Source: Selaginella tamariscina (Eukaryota; Streptophyta; Lycopodiopsida; Selaginellales; Selaginellaceae). From it: 64,000 nt of DNA. The DNA is taken from contig PUQB01000011.1 of the NCBI GenBank assembly GCA_003024785.1, positions 558,001 through 622,000 of the forward strand, given 5' to 3'. The position numbers and the translations under genes are program-made. The notes below the pieces were generated by a model. It had not been told where the DNA came from and did not search any database. It saw only the letters and a list, made by a program, of their open reading frames with translations. Below are positions 23,641 to 37,706 of this stretch, one piece after another. How positions within the stretch are numbered: the first letter of the stretch is position 1; every line of letters starts with the position of its first letter.

Positions 23641-25890
23641 AAAGCATTCTGAAATTAATATTTATTTATTTGCATTTATTAATTTATTTATATAAAGAGG
23701 GAGAAACCCTATAGTTTGATTTTAATAGCCAAATTTTCAAAACAATGAATAACATGGACCATGGTTAATATTGATTGAAAAATGAATAATTGTACAAGAA
23801 ATTTAGTGCACACACATGCACAAACAAGTACAAGTTATAATAAGAATAAGAAGAAATGTGTTGAGATGTGTTTCTTGACACATTATACACAAGCATACAC
23901 ATATGTGTGTGCAAGCATACATGTATGTCTGTGTGATCTACTTGCATGCGTCCATTACTAATGGTTGTATAGATAAACACAAGTACTCGATAAGATGGAA
24001 CTCTAGTAAAGAAAGAAAGAAAGTTGATGACTGACTCAGGTAGTCATAACTTATATGACCAGTCTTGTACAAGTTCTCCACATACTTTCCATGTAAGAAA
24101 AGAGATACATCTCATCTGCTTCATCTACACCATCCCATTGGACAAACTCAAAAAAAGGCTATCCCTTTTTCAAGAGTGCAGCCATTTTTTAGGTGAGGTA
24201 ATATAAATTAAATTGGTGCGTTAATGAGTTTTATTCATAATAAATTTAGTTCGGTTCACCACAAACTCATTAGGTCCATTTTGAATTTAGTTGAGTTTGT
24301 AATAAACTTTATTGTGTTTATCATCAACTCAATAGGTTTATTTTCTAAGTTTATATTCATTTTGAATTTAGTTGGGTTTTGTAGTAAATTTTATTGTATT
24401 CACCATCAACTCAATAAGTTTATTTTCAATCGATATGTCATTATTAACTTGTTAACTCAGTGACTTTTTGCTAAGTCATTTGCTAATCTTAAAAAAATTT
24501 AAAAACAAAACTATCCCCATCTTTAGTATGCAAGCAACTAGGTTATAAAGTGTGCTATGGACACTTCACCCTCCCCACACTTTGAAACACTAAAGAGTTA
24601 TAGCACATGGAACTATTAAGAGTACATAGTGTTATATCATTACTAAGTTTTTGGACTCCTTATATAAAGAATATAATAAACTAATTATGGCATTCCATAA
24701 ATATATTTTTATTTGTCAATGTTGAATCTAAATCATGGGGACTCTCTCTGTATATGTGTGTGTGTATATGTGAAGTAAATGTAAGACATGTATTCATGAA
24801 AATAAATTGAAATTATTTTTTTTTTGAAGTTGTTTACATATCTTTTCTTTCTCTAGATATTGTACAAAGTGCACAAGGATGGAGTAAATACATTATATAT
24901 ACATAATGTATATATGATGAGACACGTTTACAAGGAACAACATTGCCTCTATTTATGTCAAAAAGTAAAATATGCTTAAGTGGGTATTTGACAAATTGAC
25001 ATAGAAGCTTATGTAAACATTACATCCAAAACCTCTTGACTTGAGGGTTCTTAAATTTGTGATTTAGGGTTTTTATATTCAGTTGATTCATGTGATTCCG
25101 ATTGATTCATTACTAACCATTTTATTAAAGGTAATAATCTCATTTCCTAAATATAAAGCAAGAAGAATAAAAATAATTTATTTCATAAATTCAATATGCA
25201 TTATAAGTTGAATCATAATTTCTTTCACATGGGATTACACAATTTAGGATAATAAAGTTGCAAGTATAAAACTTATATACATCATCAATGTTGGTCTCCA
25301 AAAAATCTTGTTGTTTACAAAATTTTAATTTAAGAGTATGTTAATATATGAAAATAGTATTGAAATTACACAAGCACCATTGATCATTAATTGTTCTTGA
25401 TACTCACACAAGAAGAAGCTAGTATTATCTTCTCCAACACGTATGGCTTTAGTCAATAAGTACCTTAAAGAGCAACTCTTTAGAAATAGGTTCATTAAGA
25501 TCATGTAATCTATAGGGATAATTTTTCTTTGTTGTTAAACATTGTTTTCACAAGACTATGACATATAGCTTTGACATATCCATAAAATATTCTTATGGAC
25601 TTTTGATTTGTAAAATATTTTGACTTTAAGGATAATTTTGAAACAAAATAAAAATAAAAATGACTTAGTCTAAAGCATGATATATATTATCAAAATATTA
25701 AACTTCTCTACTTAAATCTACAATTATATTCAAATTTTAATAAATCAAACAAATTTATCTATTTTTACAAAGAAAGTTTAATTTTATAACTGGAAGCTGC
25801 GTATAAATCAAATAAAATTACTGGTACAGTTGAATATACACTGATTTTACAAACATTTTATATCTATGTTTACAAAATTGCAGAGTATCT
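23640..25890 (-). repeat. ELIP 3' spacer S, copy next to ELIP C
   Basis: Inverted relative to 7961-11700 and in the same orientation as 32220-34381. Shared landmarks include the TTTTGCTAACTC-type minisatellite (24230-24480) and the CTTATATAAAGAATATAA block near 24660. Non-coding. Confidence 0.7.
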
Positions 25891-26664
25891 TCACATGTGC
25901 ATGTTGAACACGGGAGAACCCGTGAATGCCTCAGTAATAACCAGGCTGAGGAATCCGATCATCGCAGCACGACCGTTCCATCTCTCGGCCTGTGCTCTCC
26001 ACGGTCCCATCACTCTGCTGTCTGGGCTCTCACCCCTGAACATGGGCACCAAGGAAGCATACCAGATGATCTGTGTCACTGCCAAGAAGTAGAAGAGTCC
26101 ACTCTGCCCCGGTGTGTACAATTGTTGTCCGACTGTGAGTCCGGTCATTCTCTCCACTACAAATGCCCACACCATTCCAACCATTGCCTGTACGTAATTC
26201 ACTCGTTAGACACTGTTGTGGATCATACAAGGCATGTCAATATGAAGAAGAAAGCAACTTACCAGGCGGCCATTGATTGTCTCGGGACCAGCTCCATCAA
26301 ATGCCATCAAGCTTCCAAAGGATCTGTCTCCTGTCTCTGGTCTCCTCTCGATCTCGGGCCTTCCAAATCTGTCCAGGCTTGGGTCGAGAGTGCCTGTTTT
26401 GGGAATGGCTCCGAACACAGACTTCTTCTCAGACTCGTTCTCCTCCATGTTCCTCAATACATCTTCCCTTGTGATCTCCTTCTTTGTGCCGTCGAGTAAA
26501 CCCCCTGAGCCACCGCCACGTCGGCCATCGTCTTTTGAAGCTCGAACAACGAAGGACACTGTTTTGCTGCATGGCCTCAGAGAGCTAGTTCCAAGGAACT
26601 TGGACTCTGAAGTGAACGCAGAAAGGGATGCAGGCAGTAGAACACTCCTTGTAACAAGAGTCAT
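25891..26664 (-). CDS. ELIP: Early light-induced protein (ELIP), copy C, intact
   Basis: Complement of 26263-26664 and 25891-26187, with a 75-bp GT-AG intron, encodes 232 residues. The transit peptide begins MTLVTRSVLLPAS. The mature part is nearly identical to copy A: a charged stromal stretch, helix I with ETINGRLAMVG, helix II, and helix III with ERWNGRAAMIG. All chlorophyll-ligand residues are present. It is the only undamaged member of the B/C/D/E type. Its 3' flank resembles that of A, while its 5' flank resembles B, D and E. The promoter motif lies at 26785-26816. Expected role is photoprotective pigment binding in thylakoids under high light or drying. Confidence 0.94.
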
Positions 26665-26784
26665 TGTGCTTTAACAAATGTAGGAGAAGAATTGAAGAAT
26701 TTAGCACTAGGAAATGACTTGAAAATGTAAGTAATGTAGATGTTTCTTGTCTTTTTCTCTTATTGGACTTGAGTATACACTATA

Positions 26785-26816
26785 TGTATATATACGGTGT
26801 AGAGTTGCAACGTGGC
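26785..26816 (-). promoter_or_regulatory. ELIP C core promoter
   Basis: The minus strand reads GCCACGTT, then CCGTATATATACA at the same 11-base spacing as in copy B. Confidence 0.6.
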
Positions 26817-26829
26817 CGAATTGTAAATC

Positions 26830-29600
26830 GCCACACGACGTACATAAGGTGTCGTAGAAACTATCACGCAAGTGTCTCCAATGTTTCCGTGAAAAGTGGG
26901 TGTTTCACAGCCTTCTGAAATAAAACTTGTATTTCTGTGCTCATTTATACACATCCACACCCACACAATAATTTGGTTTATGTTATGTACAATAGGCATA
27001 AGTATGAAAAATATATTGATCAGCATAATGTAAATATTATTTATTAGAAATATTAAGTAGATTTTAAGTTGTTTAAGGCAAATCAATAAACATGTATATT
27101 TAGATATCAAATTTATATGTATTCTTAAAAAGTTAATATAAATAAGAAATTAATTTTTGGTCCCGCATAAATTCATCTAATATGTCATCTACAATTTGTG
27201 GTAAACTAAACAGTTATTGTAAGCTCCTAATTATTTCAATTAATTTCCTCATTATGAAATACTAGTTTGTGACGAGTCTTATTTGCTAAAATATAACAGG
27301 TGATTCAAAAGAGTTTATTTTAATTTTATTTATGCTATTGATTATGCAGTTAAACACATTAAAAATTAATAATATACACTATACATTAAATATAATTCTT
27401 AAAAGGCGCTTAAATATTCAAGTTTTATTTTCGTACTTAATACTTTACGCGCGCACGCACCCGCACACACACACAAGGATATCTACATAGACAAACATGA
27501 GATGTATTCAAATACATATAAACATTATATAATATATTTACATATGTATGTATGTATAAGTAAGTGAAGTGGTTGTCACCACCCTATAAATCAAAATAAT
27601 TATCTTCCTGATATTTTACATGTTTATGAATACTCATCCATTTTCTGAAAAATCGTTGTGGCTTTTTAAAAGGTGATTAAGAAATTTGTTCAGCACTGGT
27701 AAAATGTTGTGATTATGATTAATTAAAAAATAAATACATAGTAATTAAAATTTTCTTTTTGTTTATTCTAAAATAACAAACATTAGAAGGGGCCATCTCC
27801 ACCTCTCCATAACTTATTTTAAACTCATACCTAAGTAAAATTACCCTTCTATATTATATAATTTAAATATCTCTCTACTTAATAAACTTAAGTGTTGACT
27901 CCTTAAAACTGTATATTCTTATTGCATGTCAAAACTTAAAAGTTCCTAAGTGAATATTCTTAATTCTGTGTAAGAATTTAAGTATTTTGAAATAGGTTAC
28001 TTCAAAAATTTTAACTTTTGAAGCTTTTGGGCGTGGGCACATCGATAGTGGCACAATGTCAGAAAGATTTGGATTTGCGGCAAACATGGTAAACATCTTT
28101 GCCTCTTATTAATGCATCCTTGCATCACAATGTAGATAGCATTAATTTATTTCTAAAACTTAACATCTTTATATAAGGTTTTCATTTCTAATAAATAACA
28201 TAAGGTAACCCATCACCAACCTCCAAAACTTAACATATTTATATAAAATTCTGATTTTTAATAAATAATAAAAGGTAATCCATTATCAACACCTACTTTT
28301 CTTGGTTTTAAATTTAATAATAATAGGGTTGTTTAAATTTAGTCAAATCTCATCTGAGATGGTTGGACAAGGTTAAGACGTAAGTGGACAAACCCAATAT
28401 TTAATAATTTATAAGATTAAGCTTCCTTAAACCTACTAACCATTAATGAATGGGCAAAATCATTTATATCATCCAAATAGTAAAATAATGTCATATTTAA
28501 GAAATTTAGAATTGGTGTTAAAATGAGATTAGCAATGACATATGTTTTGGTTCATTTATAGCTATTGGTGTTGATTTCAACACAAATGACAATGGAGTAG
28601 ATCGAGTATGCAACACAATCACAAAGTCAATTAAGAGACATTAAATTCATAATTAGATTACAATTGGGACTTGACAACTTGTGAAATTGAAGAGGCAAGA
28701 ATTTTTTAACTGTCAAAACCTCTTGCAATAGCAAATTATTACACTAACAATAGTTTAACATTAGAAAATTATTGCATAACAAATTAATAAGAAAGAATTT
28801 ACAGACAAAAATGGAGATCATTATAAAAAGAAGTGTGAGAATATTTTAAATGATTACGAAGTTATTCTTGATTATTACAAGAGAACATATACTGCTTCAT
28901 ACTCATTGTTGATATGCTTAAGGATTAAAACTCTTAAATTCTCAATCATAAATGTTGATTTATACGATCTTATGTATTTATTTTAAAATGGCCATGCTAT
29001 TATAGCACCACAACACCATGTCAACTTTGACTTCATTTACTGTAGCTTATGTGAGTATACCAATTGAATATGATTGTGAAGATTTTCAACACGATTAAAT
29101 ATCAGTTTCAACGTTAACACAAGTAAAGAACTATTAATTTATTGATTTGATGTCGATGAATATGGAGATAATTTTGATATTTGTAAAGGTTATGAGAAGT
29201 ATTGCAAACCACATTACTAACTGCAACATGCAATAGAATCGAACAAAAGATATCATAATTGTAAATTTAAATTTAAATAAAATTAAATGGAGCATTCATA
29301 TAAAAAACACAATCAATTCTTAAGAATTTTATTAAGTTATATAAAGAACCTTTATAAAGCAAATGCACCTTAATTGAAGAATTACTTAATTCATAATGTT
29401 AGTGAAAATACAAAATAATTTACTTAAAAAAATAAGTAGAAGAGAAATTCATACTTATAATTAACTTAGCTTAAGTAGTGCCCTAGTACTTATATTTTAT
29501 ATATTAGTACTTACCATTAAAATGAGATATGGAACAGGAAAAATGCTCCCTAATCTTTATATTTTAAATATTAATACTTATTAGTTCGATTGTATCAGTG
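26830..29600. other. ELIP C 5' flank and AT-rich spacer
   Basis: The part up to about 27590 matches the 5' flank and spacer of ELIP D (about 30870-31790), including the CGCGCGCACGCACCC tract at 27448. From about 27600 to 29600 I see no gene, only AT-rich sequence. Confidence 0.5.
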
Positions 29601-29950
29601 GCAATGTATTTTAATACACTTTAATAACAATCCCTACAAAATATAAAAGAACGTTTAAAGGGTAATTCATATTTCTAAAATATGGGGGTTGTACAACTCA
29701 AAAGGCCACCGATTTTTGGACTTTCATTTTAAGAAAATTACAAGTTGGGACGTCGAAAATTTCACCCGATGCATATGTTTTTTGACATGGTTATTTAAGA
29801 AATGCCAGGTTTAAATGGGAAAAACACTCGAAAAGGGCAAAACTGCCAGTTATTTTATGGTAAGAATTACACTTTTATATTTTGTACAGTTAGAATATAC
29901 AGTTTGATCCAAATATAATATATCTATGTTTACAAAATTGCAAGGTATCT

Positions 29951-30712
29951 TCACATGTGCATGTTGAACACGGGAGAACCTGTGAATGCCTCAGTAATAA
30001 CCAAGCTGAGGAATCCGATCATCGCAGCACGACCGTTCCATCTCTCGGCCTGTGCCCTCCACGGTCCCATCACTCTGCTGTCTGGGCTCTCACCCTGAAC
30101 ATGGGCACCAAGGAAGCATACCAGATGATCTGTGTCACTGCCAAGAAGTAGAACAGTCCACTCTGCCCCGGTGTGTACAATTGTTGTCCGACTGTGAGTC
30201 CGGTCATTCTCTCCACTACAAATGCCCACACCATTCCAACCATTGCCTGTACGTAATTCACTCGTTAGACACTGTTGTGGATCATACAAGGCATATCAAT
30301 ATGAAGAAGAAAGCAACTTACCAGGCGGCCATTGATTGTCTCGGGACCAGCTCCATCAAATGCCATCAAGCTTCCAAAGGATCTGTCTCCTGTCTCTGGC
30401 CTCCTCTCGATCTCGGGCCTTCCAAATCTGTCCAGGCTTGGGTCGAGAGTGCCTGTTTTGGGAATGGCTCCGAACACAGACTTCTTCTCAGACTCGTTCT
30501 CCTCCATGTTCCTCAATACATCCTCCCTTGTGATCTCCTTCTTTGTGCCGTCGAGTAAACCGCCACGTCGGCCATCGTCTTTTGAAGCTCGAACAACGAA
30601 GGACACTGTTTTGCTGCATGGCCTCAGAGAGCTAGTTCCAAGGAACTTGGACTCTGAAGTGAACGCAGAAAGGGATGCAGGCAGTAGAACAACTCCTTGT
30701 AACAAGAGTCAT
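29951..30712 (-). pseudogene. ELIP: ELIP copy D, frameshifted
   Basis: Exon 1 corresponds to complement 30322-30712 and exon 2 to complement 29951-30246. Three lesions are visible against copy C. An extra T soon after the start codon (AGGAGTTGTTC) truncates the product at about 26 residues. A 12-bp in-frame deletion removes four residues of the Gly-rich linker. A missing C in exon 2 (near 30094, CACCCTGAAC) makes exon 2 296 instead of 297 bp. Splice sites and promoter remain. It is a young pseudogene, because identity outside the lesions is very high. Confidence 0.9.
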
Positions 30713-30833
30713 TGTGCTTTAACAAATGCAGGAGACGAATTGAAGAATTTAGCACTAGGAAATGACTTGAAAATGTAAGTAATGTTGATGTTTCTTGTCT
30801 TTTTTCTCTTATTGGACTTGAGTATACACTATA

Positions 30834-30864
30834 TGTATATATACGTGTAGAGTCGCAACGTGGC
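30834..30864 (-). promoter_or_regulatory. ELIP D core promoter
   Basis: GCCACGTT and CGTATATATACA on the minus strand, one base closer together than in copy C. Confidence 0.5.
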
Positions 30865-31619
30865 CGAATTGTAAATCGCCACACGCCGTACATAAGGTGT
30901 CGTAGAGACTATCACGCAAGTGTCTCCAGTGTTTCCGTGAAAAGTGGGTGTTTCACAGCCTTTTGAAATAAAACATGTATTTGTATGCTCATTTATACAC
31001 ATCCATACCCACACAATAATTTACTTTATGTTATGTAACATGTAGTATGAAAAATATATTGATCAGCATAGTAAATGAATAATGAAAGATTATTTATTAG
31101 AAATATTAAGTAGATTTTAAGTTGTTTAAGGCAAATCAATAAACATGTATATTTAGTTGAGATTATAATAATTATAAGATATTAAATTAATATGTATTAA
31201 ATAAATAGTTAATATAATAAGAAATTAATTTTTGGTCCTGCATAAAATCATCTAATATGTAATTTAGTTATTATTAAGTTCCTAATTATTTTAAATAATT
31301 ATTAAATACTAATTTGTGACGAGTCTTATTTGCAAAAGGTAAAAAAGTAAAAGGTAATGCATGGGATTAGTATGTTTAAAAAGAGTTTATTTTAATTTTG
31401 ATTTATGCTATTCATGAGCATGCTCCTATAACTCCGTGATGGTGGTACGTGGCGGTCCTGCGGGGCTTCAACCAAACCGCACTCTCTAGTTGGGAATAGC
31501 CTCAAGTTTACATGTGAATTTAATTCTCATTAGTGCCTCAAATAAGAACTGATTATGCAGTTAAACACATCCAAAATTAATAAAATATATACCATACATA
31601 AAATTGTTAAAAGGTGCTT

Positions 31620-34381
31620 AAATATTCATGTTTTTTTTGTGCTTAATACTTTACGCGCGCACGCACCCACACACACACAAGGATATCTCCATAACAAATA
31701 TGAGATGTATTAAAATACATATAGACATTATATAATATATTCACGTACGTACGCATGTATGGTAAATGAAGTGGTTGTCACCACCCTAGAAATATTTTGA
31801 AGTATATTCCATGCAGTGTAAAAAAACCACTGGTTTGTGTAAAACTATATACTGCTTCAACCTTTCTCATATATTGTGCAAAGTTGTATATTGTCAAACG
31901 ATAACAGGTTTATGTCTAAATGAACTTAAGTAAACTTTATTTCAGTCAAAATAAATTAGGTATTTCAATTGTATACCTTTTTCCGTAGGAGATCATTTGT
32001 TTCATATCGTACACACATGTATAGAGAGAGAGACAGATTTTTAAAAGTGTGCCATCAAAAGTATTTGTTAACGGACATGTTATGAATTTCATATAGCGTG
32101 TTACACGGTGTATTACTGTTGAAATCTTAAAATAAATTGTAATGTTTTATTATAACATTTCAAATAGCCTTTTGAAGCTTTTCTTTGAAATGTATCTCTT
32201 TCAAAAATTTATTATTATTTATATGCACTTAATAATTTATTTATGTAAAGAGGGAGAAACACTACACTTTGATTGCAATAGTCGAATTTCATCCGAAACA
32301 ATGAAGCTTATCACATATCATGGACCACGGTTAATATTGATCGAAAATGAAACTATTCAATACACACATGCACAAACACACAAGTACCCACACTTGCACA
32401 AGTTATATGTCAGAATAAAGAGAAATGTGTCGAGACATTGTTAATCTACAATTTATTAAGCTTACAAACATAGTTGTGGTTGCCACCGTTAACTCGTAAA
32501 AAATGAATGAAATAAGATGAATACATGATAAGATAAAAATCAGATTTCAGAAGGTTAAAATAAAGTAAAGATGACAATAATATGTAATATTACGGATCCC
32601 ATCATAATAACGAAGACAAAGAAGTATATTAAGAAACAAAGAATCAAATAGAAACACACAATGAGAGTAAAATGAGAGTTTATATCATGTCTACAGAATG
32701 GCACATAGTATAATATTCAATATATTTAAGATTCCTTTCTACTCCTATTTCTATTTATTTATACCTATACTTTCAATCTAGTACTTATAGTTATTGGAAC
32801 TTTTCTTTGTCCTTATCCAATTAGTTATATAACTCCCTTAATGCTATTACTCTCGTATTTTGTTATATATATATTTTTTTATATTATCCCATCATAAACT
32901 CCAAAGAAAAAACATATATGAGAACTCCTATGGTGATTAAATCCTACTCTAACAATGTGTGTGTTCCTTGACACATTATACACAAGCATACACATACATG
33001 TATGTGTGTGTATACTTGTATGCATCCATTACTATGAGAGTAGTCATGTATGGATAAACACAAGCATTGGATAAGATGGAACTTTAGTAAAAGAAAGAAA
33101 GAAAGCTGATGATTGACTGAGGTAGTCATAATTTACATGACCAGTCTTGTACAATCTTTGCACATGCTTCCTATATAAAAAAGAGTTGCATCTGCTTCAT
33201 TTACACACAAACTTAGAAAAAGGCCATCCCCTCTTTGAGAGTGCGGCCATTTTCTGATGTGAGTGATGTGAAGTGAGTTGGCGAGTTGACGAGTTTTATT
33301 CATAATAAATTCAATTGAGTCCATTGTAAACTCATTGGGTTTATGACGAATTTAATTGGGTTCATGATGAACTTTATTGGGTTAGCCATGAACTCATTGG
33401 GTTCACGACGAATTTAATTGGGTTTATAATAAACTTTATTGAATTTGTCACAAAATCAATAGGTATATTTTCAATTAATAAGTCATTGTTGTTGAACTAG
33501 TGACTTTTTGTTAACTCATTTGCCAAACTTAAAAAATAAAAAATAAATAAAAATCTATCTTTAGTAAGCAAGCAACAAGATTATAAAGTGTGTTATGGAC
33601 ACTTCATCCTCCCCACACTTTGAAACACTAAAGATTGTAACACATGAAGTTGTTAAGAGTGCAGAATCTTGTACTACTACTAAGGTTTTCAATTCTTTAT
33701 ATAAAGAATATAACAAACTGGTTGTGGCATCCCAAAACCATGGGGACTCTCTCTCTCTATGTGTGAGAATGTATATGTGTAGTAAATGTAAGACATATAT
33801 TCATATGCACATGAAAAATCATTTTCCTACAATTGTTTGTGTGTCTTTTCTTTCTTTGAATATTGTATAAAGTGCACAGGTATGAAGTAAATACATCATA
33901 TATACATAATGTATATATGATAAGAGACATTTATGAGGAACAACATCCCCTTTATATCAAAAAGTAAAATATGCTTAAGTGGGGTATTTGATAAGATGTT
34001 TCAAATTGACATGTAAGCTTATATAGAGATCTTAGGGTTGTTAAATATGTGATTTAGGGTTCTTGTATTTAGTTGATTCATGTGTTTAAATTCAGCTGAT
34101 TTATATGTATGAACGGGGGTAAGTGGTTACTAGTTGTTTTGTTAAAGGTGATCTTTTAAATAAAAAGCAAGAAGTATGAAGGATGATTCATTTCACAAAT
34201 TTAATAAGCATTAGAAGTCGATCATAATTTTTTTAACATGGGATTACACAATTTGGGATGATATAATTACAAGTACAAAACTTATTCCTCACCATGTTTA
34301 ACTTATATAATTGTCACCAAGAAATCTTGTTGTTCACGAGTTTATGGTTCAAAACCATGTGAAAACACTATTGGGCCCTAT
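31620..34381 (-). repeat. ELIP 3' spacer S, inverted copy next to ELIP D
   Basis: Reverse complement of about 9600-12250, followed without interruption by the ELIP 5' flank (31490-31620). It keeps the empty site of retrotransposon 1. It ends abruptly at 34381, where retrotransposon 2 begins, in the word GGGCCCTAT that is still intact at about 9609-9617. No gene is seen in it. Confidence 0.8.
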
Positions 34382-34585
34382 TGTTAAGCACCACTATGTA
34401 CAACTTAGAGACCCTCACAAAACCACCCGAGTTGTCTATAGTCTTCACACGCTACTCTCTCCAAAAAGGCTTCTAATAATAGTGTGCCCTTAATTCTCTC
34501 TTAGATCTAGGTATAGCTCTTTAGGAATATTCTAACTTATACCTTTTTGGGAAATATTCTTTGATTCATTATATGGGTCATAACA
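34382..34585 (-). repeat. 3' LTR of retrotransposon 2
   Basis: In minus orientation it begins TGTTATGACCC and ends GGTGCTTAACA, directly after the purine tract. Its partner is missing. Confidence 0.75.
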
Positions 34586-34641
34586 ATCCTCCCCCATTAG
34601 CAAGTCCTTGTCCTCAAGGGCAGTATAACTTACTTAATTGG

Positions 34642-37440
34642 TCATGTATCATTAACCTCGTACATCCACAAAGAATCTACTCGGGACTCGAGTACTCTCT
34701 TTAACTGGCTAACGTGAAACATTGGGTGCACCCTCACTCCTTCTGGCAGCCATAGTCGATATGCCACCTTACCGATACACTCCAGAATCTCATAAGGACT
34801 TGAGTACCTGGGAGACAACTTATCATTGCGTCCCTTTCGTAAGGCCACAATTGTGTTCCGCCTTACATGTGTGGCAAATACCACTCGGAGATATACATAA
34901 TCCCCCACCTAGAACTCTCGGAAGCTTCTGTGCTCATTAGCAAACTTAATAGCTCGGCTTTGAGTTGCTTGTAAGTTCTTCTTGCACAAACTCTGAATGT
35001 TTCCAAGTTTAACACTCAGATCTTTAGCTTCCTCATTTATGTTGCCTTGAGCCTTCTTACTTGCTAAACCGAGCTCAAAAGCTGTCTTGGGATGCCGTCC
35101 AAACATAGCATAGTATGGACTCATTCCAATGCCACTGTGCTGGCTATTATTATAAGCAAACTCGAGTAATGGAATATACTTATCCCATTGGCCTTCTTTC
35201 TGATTTATAGTGCACCTTAGCATATCTTCCAGAACTTGGTTCACCCTCTCTGTTTGCCCATCTGTTTCGGGATGATCTCCACTACACAGCTTAAGCTTCA
35301 CTTCTATGCATTTAGAAAAGCCTCTCCAAAAGCTAGAAGTGAACTTGGAGTCCCTATCACTTACAATATCATTTGAAAATCCGTGGATAGGAAATACATG
35401 TTGTAAATACATCGTAGCCAGCTCGGATGCATTCACATTCTTCCCCTTGGCAAATGGGTGACAAAGTCCATAGAGATACTGCCCCATCTGTCTGGAATAG
35501 GCAATGGTACTAATAGCCCACCTGGTTTTCCCTGGGCACCTTTACTTGCTGACACTTGTCACAAGTCCTGCAGTACTCTATGATATCAGCTTTCATATTC
35601 CTCCAGTAGAACCTCCTCTTGATCAACTCATACGTTTTCCTCCCCCCAAAATGACCAGCCTCCGGGCGATCATGATGAAAATATAGTACCTGGTTGATCA
35701 AATGGTCCACACGAGGAAGGTACACACGGCCATTGTAGTACAAAACCCCATCCTGAAATGAGAATGGTGGCTCTAGCTGTCCTTTGAGCTCCTGCACCTC
35801 GGCGTCTTGTGCTTGAGCATGTTGAACTACTTGGCTAAACTCACTGACCGTCCTTGTTAATGCATTACATAAGCGTGTTTGGAATTCTCCCACTACTGTG
35901 GCTCTCCTAACGCGTGACAAAGCATCTGCCACCACGTTAGTCTGCGCGATGCTCAATAGGAAATTCGCCAAACTCCATGAGCTTAACCATCCAGCGAGCT
36001 TGCCGAGAGTTTAACTCTTTCTGTGTGAACAGATACACCAAAGGCTTGTGATCTGTAAACACCTTGAAACTTGCACCATAAAGATAGTGCCTCCAAACTC
36101 GTAATGCATTAACAATAGCCAGTAGTTCTTGCTCATACGTTGAGTACCGTTGCTCTGCAGGATTCAAAGTACGACTCTCATAAGCAATAGGCCTTCCCTC
36201 TTGCATAAGTACAGCTCCAATGGCCACTCCACTTGCATCACACGATACCTCATAAGGCTTAGAGGGCAATACATAAAACTGGTGCACGTACCAAAGCTTG
36301 GAAACTGCTCTCCTCTGAAGCACTCCATGCAAAGGGAACGTCCTTCCTTAGCAACCTAGTTAACGGAGAAGCTTTCTTGGCATAATCCTTGACATACCGC
36401 CGGTAATAACCAGCCATGCCCAAGAAACTCCGTAACTCTTGTGCATTGCTAGGAACTGGCCATTGCTCCACCACTGCCACCTTCTGTGGATCAGTCTTCA
36501 CTCCACTTGGCGTCACAATGTGACCCAAATACTCCACTTCGCACTGAGCAAATGCACATTTGCTCTTCTTTGCATAGAGCTTGTTCTCCTCAGCAATTGA
36601 AGAACTCTCCGCAAATGCTCCACATGCTCCTTCATATTCTTACTGTAAATAAGAATATCGTCGAGGAAGATCTCCACAAAGTCATGCAAGTAGTCACCAA
36701 ACACCTCAGTCATCAACCGAGTGAATGTGGCTGGGGCATTTGTTAAGCCAAATGGCATAACAGTGAACTCAAAATGCCCGAAGCTAGTGTTGAAAGCAGT
36801 TTTGTAGATATCTGCCTCCTTCACAGCAATCTGATGATACCCGCTGCGCAAATCTATCTTGGTGAACACTCTGGCTCCACCGAGATGATCCATGATAGTA
36901 TCCACACGTGGCATGGGCATCCTGTCCTTCACTGTTTGCTTGTTGAGAGCTCTGTAGTCTATGCACATCCTCATGGTGCCATCCTTCTTCCTGACAAGCA
37001 ATACTGGTGCACCAAATGGAGACTTGCTCGGTTGTATGAAGCCATATTCCAATAGCTCCATCACTTGTCTCTTAACCTCTTGCTCCTCAGCATGGCTCAG
37101 TCGGAACGGCTTACGGTAAATGGCTTTCGTACCCTGTTCCAACACAATCTCATGCTCCACACCTCTTGCAGGTGGTAAGCCATGAGGTAGCTCAGGAGGG
37201 AAGACATCAGCAAATTCCTCAAGGACAACTTGCACAGCAGCTCCAATGTGACATTAGAAGAATCTAACTCACGTATATACATCAGAAAGACTTGATCTTC
37301 TTTATTACGGAGATATTTCTTCAAAGACATAGTAGAAAGATACTTGTTTGGAGACTCAAGCCTTGTTCCAAACCAAGTGTCTTTCACTCCACTGTACTCA
37401 AGCTTCACTCGCTTGATGCTCCACTTGATCTTAGATGCAC
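34642..37440 (-). pseudogene. Ty3/gypsy pol remnant (RT, RNase H, integrase)
   Basis: Reverse transcriptase has [22 protein letters not shown] and [10 protein letters not shown] (about 37020-36650). RNase H has SCDASGVAIGAVLMQEG (about 36240) and FTDHKPLVY. Integrase has an HHCC finger ending CRTCDKCQQ (about 35560), SDRDSKFTSSFWRGF (about 35350) and a C-terminal segment with VHPMFHVSQLKRV (about 34715). Frame changes occur near 36540, 36300, 35960, 35500 and 34900. The protein begins without the protease or gag because the element is cut at 37440. Confidence 0.88.
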
Positions 37441-37461
37441 GTTGTAACTAAAGTGGGCATG
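37441..37461 (+). repeat. Left terminal inverted repeat of large DNA element
   Basis: 21 bp pairing with 51062-51082 with a single mismatch (position 13, G versus A). The outer TGCA (37436-37439) also has a counterpart. Confidence 0.8.
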
Positions 37462-37706
37462 ATACGTGAAAATGGAAATATAAAATAAATTACTAATTAA
37501 TACTTAAGTTTTAGTTATTAATTAATCATTTAATTAATATGTAATTAAGCCTTAAATATTAATTAATTAATTAATTAATCCTTCAATAACCTTACTTAGT
37601 AAGGAATATTCCTAAAATATCTTAGAATATTCATATTATTCTAAAAATAGTTTACAATAATGAAGAAATACTATCAAACATAATTACAAATGAAATCATT
37701 TCCTTA
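37462..37706. other. AT-rich subterminal region of the DNA element
   Basis: Rich in ATTAATTAAT words, with no gene. The opposite subterminal region (50580-51060) has a similar character. Confidence 0.5.

Larger units (their letters stand above)
34382..37440 (-). mobile_element. Ty3/gypsy retrotransposon 2, 5'-truncated
   Basis: A minus-strand element with a 204-bp 3' LTR (34382-34585) and a pol region up to 37440, where it stops at the terminal repeat of the large DNA element. Gag, protease and the 5' LTR are absent. A purine tract (minus strand GGGGGAGGAT, reverse of 34586-34597) adjoins the LTR. Confidence 0.88.

Noticed and set aside
25891-26674. Plus-strand open frames of up to 200 codons across ELIP C, with equivalents across A, B, D and E
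   Set aside because: Antisense shadows of the ELIP exons; they recur only because the ELIP copies are nearly identical.
34382-37440. Gag of retrotransposon 2
   Set aside because: I looked for a zinc knuckle or capsid motif up to 37440 and found none; the element is cut there by the terminal repeat of the DNA element.
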